From assembly GCA_963811595.1 (NCBI GenBank), contig CAWERW010000016.1, forward strand, positions 310,001-374,000: a stretch of DNA of 64,000 bases. Reading direction: 5' to 3'. A program made the position numbers and the translations under genes. The notes beneath the pieces were generated by a model. It was not told the DNA's origin. It saw only the letters and a list, made by a program, of their open reading frames with translations, and made no database searches. How positions within the stretch are numbered: the first letter of the stretch is position 1; the number at the start of each line of letters is the position of its first letter. Positions 32,625-41,059 of the stretch are shown here, one piece after another. This DNA comes from DASQFQ01 sp963811595 (GTDB taxonomy: Bacteria > Actinomycetota > Thermoleophilia > Solirubrobacterales > Solirubrobacteraceae).

Positions 32625-33283
32625 GAGCCGGCGAGGGCGTAGACGTCGTCCAGCACGCCCTCTGCGTCCGGCAGCGCGTAGTGCTCGGCGAGATAGCGCT
32701 CGGTCTCCTCGCGCGGGGTGCCGGCGAGGGCCATGTCGAGGGCGACGAGACGGGCCGCCTCCACGTCATTCGAAAGCTCCGGCGGCGGGGTGGCGTCGGC
32801 CTTGGCCGCGGCGATCCGCTCCGCGTCCGTGTCGGGCTCCGGCTCGAGCTCGAGCTCCGGCTCCGGCTCCACGACCACCGGCTCGAAGTCCGGCTCGCCC
32901 GGCCCGACCTCGACGACGTCGCGCTCGAGCGCGCGCAGCTCGTTCGACAGCCGGCCGGCCTCTCCGCGCAGCCGGTCCATGATCTCGCCCAGCTCGTCGT
33001 GCATAGCGCCGATCCGCTCGAGCAGCTCGCGGGCGGCGGTCGAGACGCGCTGGACGTGCTCGCGCGCCTCCTCCCCGGCCTCGCTGCGCAGCTGGTCGGC
33101 GGTCGTCTCGGCCGCCTCGATGATGCGCTGCACCTGCGACGAGGCGGCGGCCGCGACGGGCTGGCGCCCGCCCTCGACCGCGTCGGCGACCTCGCGCAGG
33201 TGGGCGTCGACGGCCGCGGGCTCGTAGCCGCGGCGGGCCGTCGGGAAGTCAGAGCGCTGGATCGAGGAGCGGTCCATGGGCAC
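32621..33283 (-). CDS. DivIVA-domain coiled-coil protein
   Basis: The 220-residue protein starts with GTG 33283. Residues 8-35 (QRSDFPTARRGYEPAAVDAHL) are the DivIVA/GpsB-type N-terminal motif, followed by a coiled coil of about 80 residues, an acidic Glu/Pro-rich linker (EPEPELELEPEPD) and a C-terminal helical part. DivIVA-like proteins organise polar growth or division in actinobacteria; this small version may be an adaptor. Its stop overlaps the M32 start (ATGA). Confidence 0.72.
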   Translation of the reverse strand: MPMDRSSIQRSDFPTARRGYEPAAVDAHLREVADAVEGGRQPVAAAASSQVQRIIEAAETTADQLRSEAGEEAREHVQRVSTAARELLERIGAMHDELGEIMDRLRGEAGRLSNELRALERDVVEVGPGEPDFEPVVVEPEPELELEPEPDTDAERIAAAKADATPPPELSNDVEAARLVALDMALAGTPREETERYLAEHYALPDAEGVLDDVYALAGS

Positions 33284-33292
33284 GGCCTGATG

Positions 33293-33712
33293 CTACGCGG
33301 TGGCCTCGCGGAGGACCGCCTGGGCGACGAAGTGGGCGACGCCCTGCCCGAGGTCGACGGTCATGGCGATGCTCGCGCGGCCGCGGATCGGCGGCTCGGT
33401 CGCGAGGTCGACCGCCCACTCCAGGCGGTAGGGCTCCGCCGGGACGTACTCGCGCACGATGTCCTGGTCGACGACCTCGAAGCGCACGGTCCGCTCGTGC
33501 AGCGAGCGCACCATCACCTGCAGCGTGTCCTCCAGGGGCTTGACGTCGAGCCGGAACAGGCCGGGCGCGAGCAGGACCGTGCAGCGCGCCGCGTCCTCGA
33601 CGAGCTTGTGGCAGCTCAGCGCGAGCCCGCCGCCCGGCAGCGCGGTCGCGAGCTGGTTGTGGACCGCGCCGGCCTCCGCGGCCGGCCGGGGGTCGAGCAG
33701 GCTGGTCGTCAC
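33293..33712 (-). CDS. Conserved-context protein of unknown function
   Basis: This 139-residue protein starts with GTG overlapping the stop of the PrmA-like gene (GTGA). It begins MTTSLLDPRPAAEAGAV and has alternating strands and short helices (LALSCHKLVEDAARC, FRLDVKPLEDTLQVMVRS, ASIAMTVDLGQGVAHFVAQ), with no membrane segment or signal peptide. I do not recognise the family. It is the third gene of a mutY-prmA-orf unit, with only 9 bp to the DivIVA-like gene. Confidence 0.65.
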   Translation of the reverse strand: MTTSLLDPRPAAEAGAVHNQLATALPGGGLALSCHKLVEDAARCTVLLAPGLFRLDVKPLEDTLQVMVRSLHERTVRFEVVDQDIVREYVPAEPYRLEWAVDLATEPPIRGRASIAMTVDLGQGVAHFVAQAVLREATA

Positions 33713-34509
33713 CGAGCCAGCCAGATCGCCGCCCACCCGCCCGTCGTCAGACGAGCCCGCTCCGTCAGCCCCTTGGGGGCGTACAGCTCGGCGGTCGCCG
33801 TCGCCTGGTCGGCGACGATGCCGCTGGCCACCACGTGCTCGGTGGCGGGGTCGAGCGCCGCCGCGGCGCGCTCGTGCACGTAGAACGGCATGTTGCCCGC
33901 GAGCGTGCGCGCCGGGGGCGGCGGCACCTCGAGCAGGTCGGCCTGGACGGCGCGCACCTCGACGCCGTTGCGCTCCGCGTTGCGGCGCGCCGACTCGGCC
34001 GCCCGCGGCTCGACGTCGACCGCGAACACCGGCTCGAAGCCGAGCCGCGCGGCGACGACCGCGAGCAGCCCGGCGCCGCAGCCGAGGTCGGCGAAGCCGC
34101 CGCCCGGCTCGAGGCCGAGCAGCAGCTCCAGCGTCATCCGCGTCGTCGGGTGGGCGCCGGTCCCGAACGCGCCCTCGAGCGGCTCGATCACGATCTCCGG
34201 CAGCCCGTCGGTGCCGGGCGGGTCGAGCGGCGAGCGCACCCGCAGCCGCCCGGCGACCTCCCACGCGTGCCCGACGCGCGCCCGGCGCGCCTCGCGGCTG
34301 TCGGGCACGTCCTCCTCGTCGCGCGCGAGCAGCGCAGCGCCGGCGAGCGCGTCGATCTCCGTGCCGTCGAGGGCGTCGCCGTAGAACGCGACCTCGGCCC
34401 GGCCGCCGCCGAGGTCGCGCTGGTAGACGCCCTGCGGGAGCAGCGGCATCAGCGCGTCGAGCACGTCCTCGACCGCGGCGGCCTGCAGCGTCAGAGCGGT
34501 GCGCCTCAC
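33709..34509 (-). CDS. prmA: PrmA-like ribosomal protein L11 methyltransferase
   Basis: The protein has 266 residues from GTG 34509, which overlaps the MutY stop (GTGA). It has the PrmA segment IEPLEGAFGTGAHPTTRMTLELL, the SAM motif FADLGCGAGLLAVVAARLG, VFAVDVEPRAAESARRNAERN and, where PrmA has NI(L/T), ARTLAGNMPFYV. The N-terminal part is short and divergent compared with E. coli PrmA (293 residues), so another methyl-acceptor is possible. It modifies lysines of L11 in known members. Confidence 0.78.
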   Translation of the reverse strand: MRRTALTLQAAAVEDVLDALMPLLPQGVYQRDLGGGRAEVAFYGDALDGTEIDALAGAALLARDEEDVPDSREARRARVGHAWEVAGRLRVRSPLDPPGTDGLPEIVIEPLEGAFGTGAHPTTRMTLELLLGLEPGGGFADLGCGAGLLAVVAARLGFEPVFAVDVEPRAAESARRNAERNGVEVRAVQADLLEVPPPPARTLAGNMPFYVHERAAAALDPATEHVVASGIVADQATATAELYAPKGLTERARLTTGGWAAIWLAR

Positions 34510-35315
34510 GGCAGCCGCGGCTCGCCGCCCGGACCGCGCACCACGAGCCCGTCGCGCTCGAGCCCCGCCAGCGCGCGCTCGCGGCGCTCGTGCGCCAGCG
34601 GGGGCGGCGCCTCGCCCGCCACGAGCGCGGCGAGCAGCCGCCCGCGCGCCCAGCGGTCGGTGTCCTCGAAGCGCTCGCCGCGCTGGCGTGGCGGCGGCGC
34701 GATCGCCTGCGGACCCGCGCAGCCGGCCTGCAGCGGGCACTCGCCGCACAGCGGGCGCCGCGGCCGGCAGACGGTCGCCCCGAGCTCCATCATCGCCTGG
34801 TTCCACGCCGCGGCGCGGCCGTCGGGCAGCAGCTCCGCCGCGCGCCGCGCGAGCGCCCGCGGCGGGCGCCGGACGCCGTCGCGCCGCTCGATCACGCGGC
34901 GGACGTTGGTGTCGACCGCCGCCACCTGCGCGCCGAACGCGAACGACCCGAGCGCCGCCGCCGTGTACGGCCCGACGCCGGGCAGGTCCTCGAGGCGCTC
35001 CGGCCAGCCGTGCTCGGCGACGTGTGCCGCGGCGGCGCGCAGCGCGAGCGCGCGGCGGTTGTAGCCGAGCCCGCTCCACGCCGCGATCGCCTCGGCGGCC
35101 GGCGCCTCGGCCAGCGCCCGCGGCGTCGGGAAGCGGGCAACGAAGCGCTCGTAGTGCGGCACGACCCGCGCCGCCTGCGTCTGCTGGAGCATCACCTCGG
35201 ACACGAGGATCGCCCAGGGATCGCGCGTGGCACGCCACGGCAGCGGGCGCTTGACCGCCTCGTACCACTTCAACAACGCTTCACGGGGCACGTCCGGCGA
35301 CCCTAGTACGTTCAC
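34506..35315 (-). CDS. mutY: A/G-specific adenine DNA glycosylase
   Basis: This 269-residue enzyme has the catalytic Glu in SEVMLQQTQAARVV, the helix-hairpin-helix LEDLPGVGPYTAAALGSFAFG with AAVDTNVRRV (catalytic Asp), and a 4Fe-4S cluster CRPRRPLCGECPLQAGC. It excises adenine opposite 8-oxoguanine. The usual C-terminal NUDIX-like domain of about 100 residues is absent, a form known in some actinobacteria. Start GTG 35315, or a later GTG at VPREALLKWYEAV. It is divergent from the ABC exporter. Confidence 0.88.
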   Translation of the reverse strand: MNVLGSPDVPREALLKWYEAVKRPLPWRATRDPWAILVSEVMLQQTQAARVVPHYERFVARFPTPRALAEAPAAEAIAAWSGLGYNRRALALRAAAAHVAEHGWPERLEDLPGVGPYTAAALGSFAFGAQVAAVDTNVRRVIERRDGVRRPPRALARRAAELLPDGRAAAWNQAMMELGATVCRPRRPLCGECPLQAGCAGPQAIAPPPRQRGERFEDTDRWARGRLLAALVAGEAPPPLAHERRERALAGLERDGLVVRGPGGEPRLP

Positions 35316-35321
35316 GGGTCG

Positions 35322-36299
35322 ATGTCAGAAGCCGCCATCAGCGCCACGGGGCTTGCGAAGTCCTACGGCGACGTCGTCGCTCTCGACGGCATCGACCTGG
35401 AGGTGCGGGAGGGCACGGTGCTCGGGCTGCTCGGCCCCAACGGGGCAGGCAAGACGACCGCGGTGCGGATCTTCGCGACGCTCCTGATCCCCGACGCCGG
35501 CAGCGCCCGCGTCGCGGGGTTCGACGTGGTGAAGGAGGCGACCCCGCTGCGCTCGCGGATCGGCCTGGCGGGGCAGAACGCCGCGGTCGACGAGAACCTC
35601 ACGGGCTTCGAGAACCTCGACATGGTCGGCCGCCTCTACCACCTCGGCAAGGGCCCGGCGCGCCAGCGGGCGCGCGAGCTGCTGGAGCGCTTCGAGCTCG
35701 AGGACGCCGGCGACCGCCCGGTCAAGACCTACTCGGGCGGCATGCGCCGCCGGCTCGACCTCGCGGCCGCGCTCGTGGCGCGCCCGCCTGTGCTGTTCCT
35801 CGACGAGCCGACGACCGGGCTCGACCCTCGCAGCCGCCGCGCGCTGTGGGACACGATCGAGGACCGCGCCGCCCGCGGCGCGACCGTCCTGCTCACCACG
35901 CAGTACCTCGAGGAGGCCGACCGCCTCGCCGACCGCATCGCGGTGCTCGACCACGGCCGCGTGATCGCCGAGGGCACGTCGGACGAGCTGAAGGACCGCG
36001 TCGGCGGCGAGCGGCTCGACGTCACGCTGACCGGCGCCGGCGACGCCGAGCGCGCGGTCGAGGCGCTCGCGCCGCTCGGCGACGGCGACCGCCCGGTCGC
36101 CGAGGGCACCCACGTCACGGTCGCGGTCGCGAAGCGGGCGGGCGCGATCGCCGCCGCCGTGCGCAGCCTCGACAGCGCGGGCCTCGACGTGGAGGACCTC
36201 GCGCTCCGCCGCCCGACGCTCGACGACGTGTTCCTCGCGCTGACGGGCAAGCACGCGGAGGAGGAAGTGGTCGACGAGGAGGAGGCCGAGGTCGCGTGA
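35322..36299 (+). CDS. ABC exporter ATPase, DrrA/daunorubicin-resistance type
   Basis: The 325-residue protein has Walker A GPNGAGKTTAVRIFATL, the signature YSGGMRRRLDLAAAL, Walker B PPVLFLDEPTTGLDPRSRRALW and the switch TTQYLEEADRLADRIAVLDHGR. The C-terminal extension after residue 225 is the DrrA-type regulatory part. It pairs with the membrane protein translated from the overlapping GTGA. Such pairs export drugs, lipids or polyketides; the substrate is unknown. Confidence 0.92.
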   Translation: MSEAAISATGLAKSYGDVVALDGIDLEVREGTVLGLLGPNGAGKTTAVRIFATLLIPDAGSARVAGFDVVKEATPLRSRIGLAGQNAAVDENLTGFENLDMVGRLYHLGKGPARQRARELLERFELEDAGDRPVKTYSGGMRRRLDLAAALVARPPVLFLDEPTTGLDPRSRRALWDTIEDRAARGATVLLTTQYLEEADRLADRIAVLDHGRVIAEGTSDELKDRVGGERLDVTLTGAGDAERAVEALAPLGDGDRPVAEGTHVTVAVAKRAGAIAAAVRSLDSAGLDVEDLALRRPTLDDVFLALTGKHAEEEVVDEEEAEVA

Positions 36300-37069
36300 G
36301 CTCGCTCGGCTACACGATCTCCGACTCGCTGGTGATGGCGAAGCGCAACCTGCTGCGGATCCCGCGCCAGCCCGACCTCCTGATGGCGTACACGATCCAG
36401 CCGGTGATCTTCATCGTGCTGTTCGTCTACGTGTTCGGCGGGGCGATCAGCACGCCGGGCTTCGACTACGTCGACTTCCTGATGCCGGGGATCATCACCC
36501 AGTCGATCGCGTTCGGCGGCTTCGTCACCGCGATCGGCCTGAACGAGGACCTGCGCAAGGGCCTGATCGACCGCTTCCGCTCGCTGCCGATGGCGCGGTC
36601 GGCCGTGCTCGCGGGCCGCACGCTCGCCGACGTCGTGCTCAACACGCTCTCGCTCGCCGTGATGCTGACGGTCGGGTTCGCGGTCGGGTTCAACTTCGAC
36701 TCGCCGCCCTACGAGATCGTCGCCGGCATCCTGCTCCTGCTGCTCTTCGGCTACGCGTTCTCGTGGCTGTTCGCGCTCATGGGCGTGAAGGCGGGCTCGC
36801 CCGAGTCCGCCCAGTCCGTCGGCTTCCTCGCGATCTTCCCGCTCACGTTCGCCTCCTCCGCGTTCGTCCCCACCGACTCGATGCCGAAGTGGCTCGAGAC
36901 GTTCGCCGAGGTCAACCCGTTCACGATCGTCGTCAACGCGGTCCGCGCGCTCTGGCTCGACGCCCCGGCCGAGAACTACGTCTGGGGCGCGGTCGCCTGG
37001 TCGGTCGGGCTGATCCTCGTGTTCGCTCCGCTCGCGGTCCGGGCGTACCGGCGGGCCGCCGTGAAGTAA
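36296..37069 (+). CDS. ABC-2 exporter permease, DrrB type
   Basis: This 257-residue protein starts with GTG 36296 overlapping the ATPase stop. Six membrane segments are visible, with the ABC-2 signature LPMARSAVLAGRTLADVVLN and the end segment FVPTDSMPKWLETFAEVNP FTIVVNAVRAL read as two adjacent parts. It forms the membrane half of the exporter. A 9-bp hairpin follows at once. Confidence 0.9.
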   Translation: MSSLGYTISDSLVMAKRNLLRIPRQPDLLMAYTIQPVIFIVLFVYVFGGAISTPGFDYVDFLMPGIITQSIAFGGFVTAIGLNEDLRKGLIDRFRSLPMARSAVLAGRTLADVVLNTLSLAVMLTVGFAVGFNFDSPPYEIVAGILLLLLFGYAFSWLFALMGVKAGSPESAQSVGFLAIFPLTFASSAFVPTDSMPKWLETFAEVNPFTIVVNAVRALWLDAPAENYVWGAVAWSVGLILVFAPLAVRAYRRAAVK

Positions 37070-37096
37070 GCGTTCGCCGGCCAAGCCGCGAACGCT
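37069..37096. terminator. Bidirectional hairpin between the DrrB-type gene and uvrB
   Basis: AGCGTTCGC (37069-37077) pairs perfectly with GCGAACGCT (37088-37096) across a 10-nt loop, located exactly between the stops of two convergent genes. No U tract is visible, so termination would be of the stem-only type common in actinobacteria. Confidence 0.65.
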
Positions 37097-39102
37097 CAGC
37101 CCGCGGGCTTCGCCGCCTCGTCCAGCTCCCGCCGCAGCTCGCGGATCTCGTCGCGCAGCCGTGCCGCGTACTCGAACCGCAGCTCCTCGGCGGCAGCCAG
37201 CATCTCCTCCTCGAGCTCGACGATGGTCGACTCGATCTCGGCCGGCTCCATGTCGACGCGCTTCTCGCGGCGCCTCCGCCCCTTCGTCGGGACCTTCGAG
37301 TCCGACATCAGGAACTCCGTGATGTCGGAGATGCCCTTCACGATGGTCTCCGGCGTGATGCCGTGCTCCTCGTTGTAGGCGCGCTGGATCGCGCGGCGGC
37401 GGTCGGTCTCGTCGATCGCGGTGCGCATCGCCGCGGTCTCCTTGTCGGCGTACATCACGACGGTGCCGCCGATGTTCCGCGCCGCGCGGCCGATCGTCTG
37501 GATCAGCGACGTCTCGCCACGGAGGAAGCCCTCCTTGTCGGCGTCCAGGATCGCCACCAAAGAGACCTCCGGCAGGTCCAGGCCCTCGCGCAGCAGGTTC
37601 ACGCCGACGAGCACGTCGTACTCGCCGAGGCGCAGCTCGCGGATGATCTGGATCCGCTCGAGCGTGTCGACCTCCGAGTGCAGGTAGCGGACCTTGAAGC
37701 CGACCTCGAGCAGGTAGTCCGTGAGGTCCTCGCTCATCTTCTTGGTCAGCGTCGTCACCAGGACGCGCTCGTTGCGGTCCACGCGCGTGCGGATCTCGTT
37801 CATCAGGTCGTCGATCTGGTTGCGCGTCTCGCGCACGCTGACCTCGGGGTCGACGATCCCCGTCGGGCGGACGATCTGCTCGACGATGTGCTTGGAGTGC
37901 TCGCGCTCGTAGGCGCCGGGGGTGGCGGACACGAACACCAGCTGCGGCGTGATCGAGAGGAACTCCTCGAACGTCTGTGGCCGGTTGTCCATCGCGCTCG
38001 GCAGCCGGAAGCCGTAGTCGACCAGCGTCGACTTGCGCGAGCGGTCGCCCTCGTACATGCCGCCGATCTGCGGCACCGTCTGGTGCGACTCGTCGAGGAA
38101 GCAGACGAAGTCCTTGGGGAAGTAGTCGATCAGGCAGTACGGGCGCGCGCCGGGCGCGCGGCCGTCGAGGATGCGCGAGTAGTTCTCGATGCCGGAGCAG
38201 AACCCGACCTCGCGCAGCATCTCCATGTCGTACTGCGTGCGCTGGCGCAGGCGGTGGGCCTCGAGCAGCTTGCCCTCGGCCTCGAGCTCGGCGGTGCGAT
38301 GGTTGAGCTCGCGGCCGATCTCGGCTACCGAGCGCTCCATCGTCCCCTCCTTGACGTTGTAGTGCGTCGCCGGCCAGATCGCGACGTGCTCGAGGTCGTC
38401 GACGATCAGCTCGCCCGTCAGCGGGTCGAAGTGCTGCAGGCGCTCGACCTCGTCGCCGAACAGGATCGCCCGGAACGCCGTCTCCGCGTACGCGGGGAAG
38501 ATCTCCAGCGTGTCGCCCCGCACCCGGAACGTCCCTCGCCCCAGGGCGGTGTCGTTGCGGTTGTACTGGAGGTAGACGAGCTTGCGCAGGAGCTCGTCGC
38601 GGTCGACGTAGGCGCCTTTGATCAGCGTCTGCAGGTTGTCGTTGTACGTCTCCGGCGAGCCGAGGCCGAAGATCGCCGACACCGATGCGACGATCAGCAC
38701 GTCGCGGCGCGCGAACAGCGCAGCCGTCGCGGCGTGGCGGAGCCGGTCGATCTCCTGGTTGATCGCCGAGTCCTTCTCGATGTAGAGGTCGCGCGAGGGC
38801 ACGTACGCCTCGGGCTGGTAGTAGTCGTAGTACGAGACGAAGTACTCGACGGCGTTCTGCGGGAAGTACGTGCGGAACTCGTTGCAGAGCTGCGCGGCGA
38901 GCGTCTTGTTGTGCACGAGGATCAAGGACGGCTTCTGCAGCCGCTCGATCGTCGCCGCCATCGTCATCGTCTTGCCGGTGCCGGTGGCGCCCAGCAGCGT
39001 CGTGTAGCGGTTGCCCTCGTCGACGCTCTTCGCGATCGCGTCGATCGCCGCCGGCTGATCGGCGGTCGGGCTGTACACGCTGTCGAGCTTGAAGGCAGGC
39101 AT
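37096..39102 (-). CDS. uvrB: UvrABC system protein B
   Basis: This 668-residue protein from ATG 39102 (MPAFKLDSVYSPTADQ) is of normal UvrB length. Walker A GATGTGKTMTM, the DNA-clamping hairpin YFVSYYDYYQPEAYVPSRD, the DESH-type FLDESHQTVPQIGGM, helicase motifs VGVNLLREGLDLPEV and QTIGRAARN, and the C-terminal UVR domain (EEMLAAAEELRFEYAARLRD) are all present. It verifies damage in nucleotide excision repair. Longer upstream frame lacks homology. Confidence 0.97.
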   Translation of the reverse strand: MPAFKLDSVYSPTADQPAAIDAIAKSVDEGNRYTTLLGATGTGKTMTMAATIERLQKPSLILVHNKTLAAQLCNEFRTYFPQNAVEYFVSYYDYYQPEAYVPSRDLYIEKDSAINQEIDRLRHAATAALFARRDVLIVASVSAIFGLGSPETYNDNLQTLIKGAYVDRDELLRKLVYLQYNRNDTALGRGTFRVRGDTLEIFPAYAETAFRAILFGDEVERLQHFDPLTGELIVDDLEHVAIWPATHYNVKEGTMERSVAEIGRELNHRTAELEAEGKLLEAHRLRQRTQYDMEMLREVGFCSGIENYSRILDGRAPGARPYCLIDYFPKDFVCFLDESHQTVPQIGGMYEGDRSRKSTLVDYGFRLPSAMDNRPQTFEEFLSITPQLVFVSATPGAYEREHSKHIVEQIVRPTGIVDPEVSVRETRNQIDDLMNEIRTRVDRNERVLVTTLTKKMSEDLTDYLLEVGFKVRYLHSEVDTLERIQIIRELRLGEYDVLVGVNLLREGLDLPEVSLVAILDADKEGFLRGETSLIQTIGRAARNIGGTVVMYADKETAAMRTAIDETDRRRAIQRAYNEEHGITPETIVKGISDITEFLMSDSKVPTKGRRRREKRVDMEPAEIESTIVELEEEMLAAAEELRFEYAARLRDEIRELRRELDEAAKPAG

Positions 39103-39181
39103 AGCCGACCAACAGTATGGAAGGTGGCGGACGGATCCCGAGTCTGGTTTGGCGCCGGGCCACTTCGGACAGTGAGGCCAC

Positions 39182-39592
39182 ATGCAGCGCATCGTCGTCG
39201 CGGCCAAGGCAGGAGCCGATCAACCCTGGCTCGCCGACGCCGCCGCCGAGCTGTCCGAGCAGACCGGGGCCGCCGTCTCGGTCGTCTCACTCGACGGCAT
39301 CGAGATGGAGGCGCTCTCCCCCACCCCGCGCTCCGAGTTCCAGGAGCTCGCGAAGACGTCGGTCGACGGCTTCCTCGAGCGCCTCCGCGCCGCCGGCGTG
39401 CAGGCCGAGGGCGACGTCCGCTCCGGGGACGTCACGCGCGGGATCCTCCTCTACGCGGAGGAGAAGGACGCGGACGTGATCGTGTGCGGAGGGTCGACGA
39501 AGGGCAGGGTGGCCCGCCGCGTGCTCGGCAGCGTTCCCGTCGAGCTGATCCGGCGCGCACGGCGACCCGTGCTCGTCATCACCCCGTCCTAG
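39182..39592 (+). CDS. Universal stress protein (UspA family)
   Basis: The 136-residue single-domain protein starts MQRIVVAAKAGADQPWL and ends with the ATP-binding signature IVCGGSTKGRVARRVLGSVP and RRPVLVITP. It has the usual length for one Usp domain. It lies 9 bp before an APC permease gene and is divergent from uvrB; Usp domains often regulate amino-acid or ion transporters, so a functional link with the permease is plausible. Confidence 0.9.
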   Translation: MQRIVVAAKAGADQPWLADAAAELSEQTGAAVSVVSLDGIEMEALSPTPRSEFQELAKTSVDGFLERLRAAGVQAEGDVRSGDVTRGILLYAEEKDADVIVCGGSTKGRVARRVLGSVPVELIRRARRPVLVITPS

Positions 39593-39601
39593 GAGCAGCC
39601 C

Positions 39602-41059
39602 GTGGCGACCACCGAGAAGCCCGGCATCTTCGCCACGAAGCCGATCGACGTCCTGGTCAAGGAGACCGAGGAGAAGGAGACGCAGCTCAAGCGCGCGGTC
39701 GGCGCGCTCGACCTGACCGCGCTCGGGCTCGGCGCGATCATCGGCACCGGCATCTTCGTGATCATCGGCGAGGCGATCACGACCTCCGGGCCGTCGATCG
39801 TCCTCGCCTTCGTCCTCGCCGGCGTGACCTGCATCTTCTCCGCGCTGGCGTTCGCGGAGCTGGCGTCCTCGATCCCGGTCTCGGGCAGCGCCTACACGTA
39901 CTCCTACGCCACGCTCGGCGAGCTCGCGGCGTGGATCATCGGCTGGGATCTGATCCTCGAGTACGGCGTCTCGATCGCCGCCGTCGCCGTCGGCTGGGGC
40001 GCCTACCTCAACGAGCTGCTCGACACGCTGTTCGGCTACGAGCTGCCGGCGTCGATCGCCAACCCGCCCGGCGAGGAGGGCGGCGAGGTCAACGTCCCGG
40101 CGGCGTTCCTCGTCCTCGCCGTGACCGCCGTACTGATGATCGGCGTGCGCGAGTCCGCGCGCACGAACACGATCATGGTGTTCTTCAAGCTCGCCGTGCT
40201 GCTGCTGTTCCTCGTGCTCGGCGTGACCGCCTTCACGGCGGACAACTTCTCCCCCTTCTTCGTCGAGGGCGAGGGCTTCGGCGGCACCGTGACGGCGGCC
40301 ACGCTGATCTTCTTCGCCTACATCGGCTTCGACGCCGTCTCGACCTCCAGCGAGGAGGTCAAGGAGCCCAAGCGCGACCTGCCGCGCGCGATCATCGGCT
40401 CGCTGGTGATCGCGACCACGCTCTACATCCTCGTCGCGATCGTGGCGACCGGCGCGCTGCCGTTCGACGAGCTCAAGGGCGAGGACGCCCCGCTGGCCAA
40501 GGCGCTCAGCGACGGCGCGGGTATGGACTGGGCCGCGAACATCATCTCCTTCGGCGCGCTCGTCGCGATCACGAGCGTCGTGCTCACGCTGCTCTACGGG
40601 CAGTCGCGCATCCTCTTCGCCATGGGCCGCGACGGCCTGATGCCGCGCGCCATTGCGAAGGTGAACCCGCGCACCCAGACGCCGATGCGGATCATCGGCG
40701 CCTGCGGCATCGTGTTCGCCGGCCTCGCGGCGTTCGTACCGCTCAAGGAGATCGTCGAGCTGGTCAACATCGGCACGCTGTTCGCGTTCGTCGTCGTGAA
40801 CCTCGGGGTGATCATCCTGCGCCGCACGAACCCGGACCTGCCGCGCGGCTACCGGGTGCCGTTCGTGCCGGTGTTCCCGATCATCGGCACGCTGCTGTGC
40901 GTCTACCTGATGGCGAAGCTGCCCGGGACCACGTGGGCGCGGTTCGCGATCTGGATGGCGGTCGGCTTCGCGATCTACTTCCTCTACGGCCGCACCCACT
41001 CGCGTCTGCGCCGGGGCGACGTCGTCGCCCCTGACGCAGAGCTTCCCGGCCCCTCCTAG
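39602..41059 (+). CDS. APC-family amino acid permease (CAT-like)
   Basis: This 485-residue membrane protein starts with GTG 39602 after AGGAG. Twelve or more hydrophobic segments, the first with LTALGLGAIIGTGIFVIIG, plus FAYIGFDAVSTSSEEVKEP and RILFAMGRDGLMPRAIAKV, are typical of cationic amino acid/polyamine antiporter-like permeases. The Usp gene lies directly upstream. Its end overlaps the convergent glycosidase stop by 4 bp. Confidence 0.92.
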   Translation: MATTEKPGIFATKPIDVLVKETEEKETQLKRAVGALDLTALGLGAIIGTGIFVIIGEAITTSGPSIVLAFVLAGVTCIFSALAFAELASSIPVSGSAYTYSYATLGELAAWIIGWDLILEYGVSIAAVAVGWGAYLNELLDTLFGYELPASIANPPGEEGGEVNVPAAFLVLAVTAVLMIGVRESARTNTIMVFFKLAVLLLFLVLGVTAFTADNFSPFFVEGEGFGGTVTAATLIFFAYIGFDAVSTSSEEVKEPKRDLPRAIIGSLVIATTLYILVAIVATGALPFDELKGEDAPLAKALSDGAGMDWAANIISFGALVAITSVVLTLLYGQSRILFAMGRDGLMPRAIAKVNPRTQTPMRIIGACGIVFAGLAAFVPLKEIVELVNIGTLFAFVVVNLGVIILRRTNPDLPRGYRVPFVPVFPIIGTLLCVYLMAKLPGTTWARFAIWMAVGFAIYFLYGRTHSRLRRGDVVAPDAELPGPS

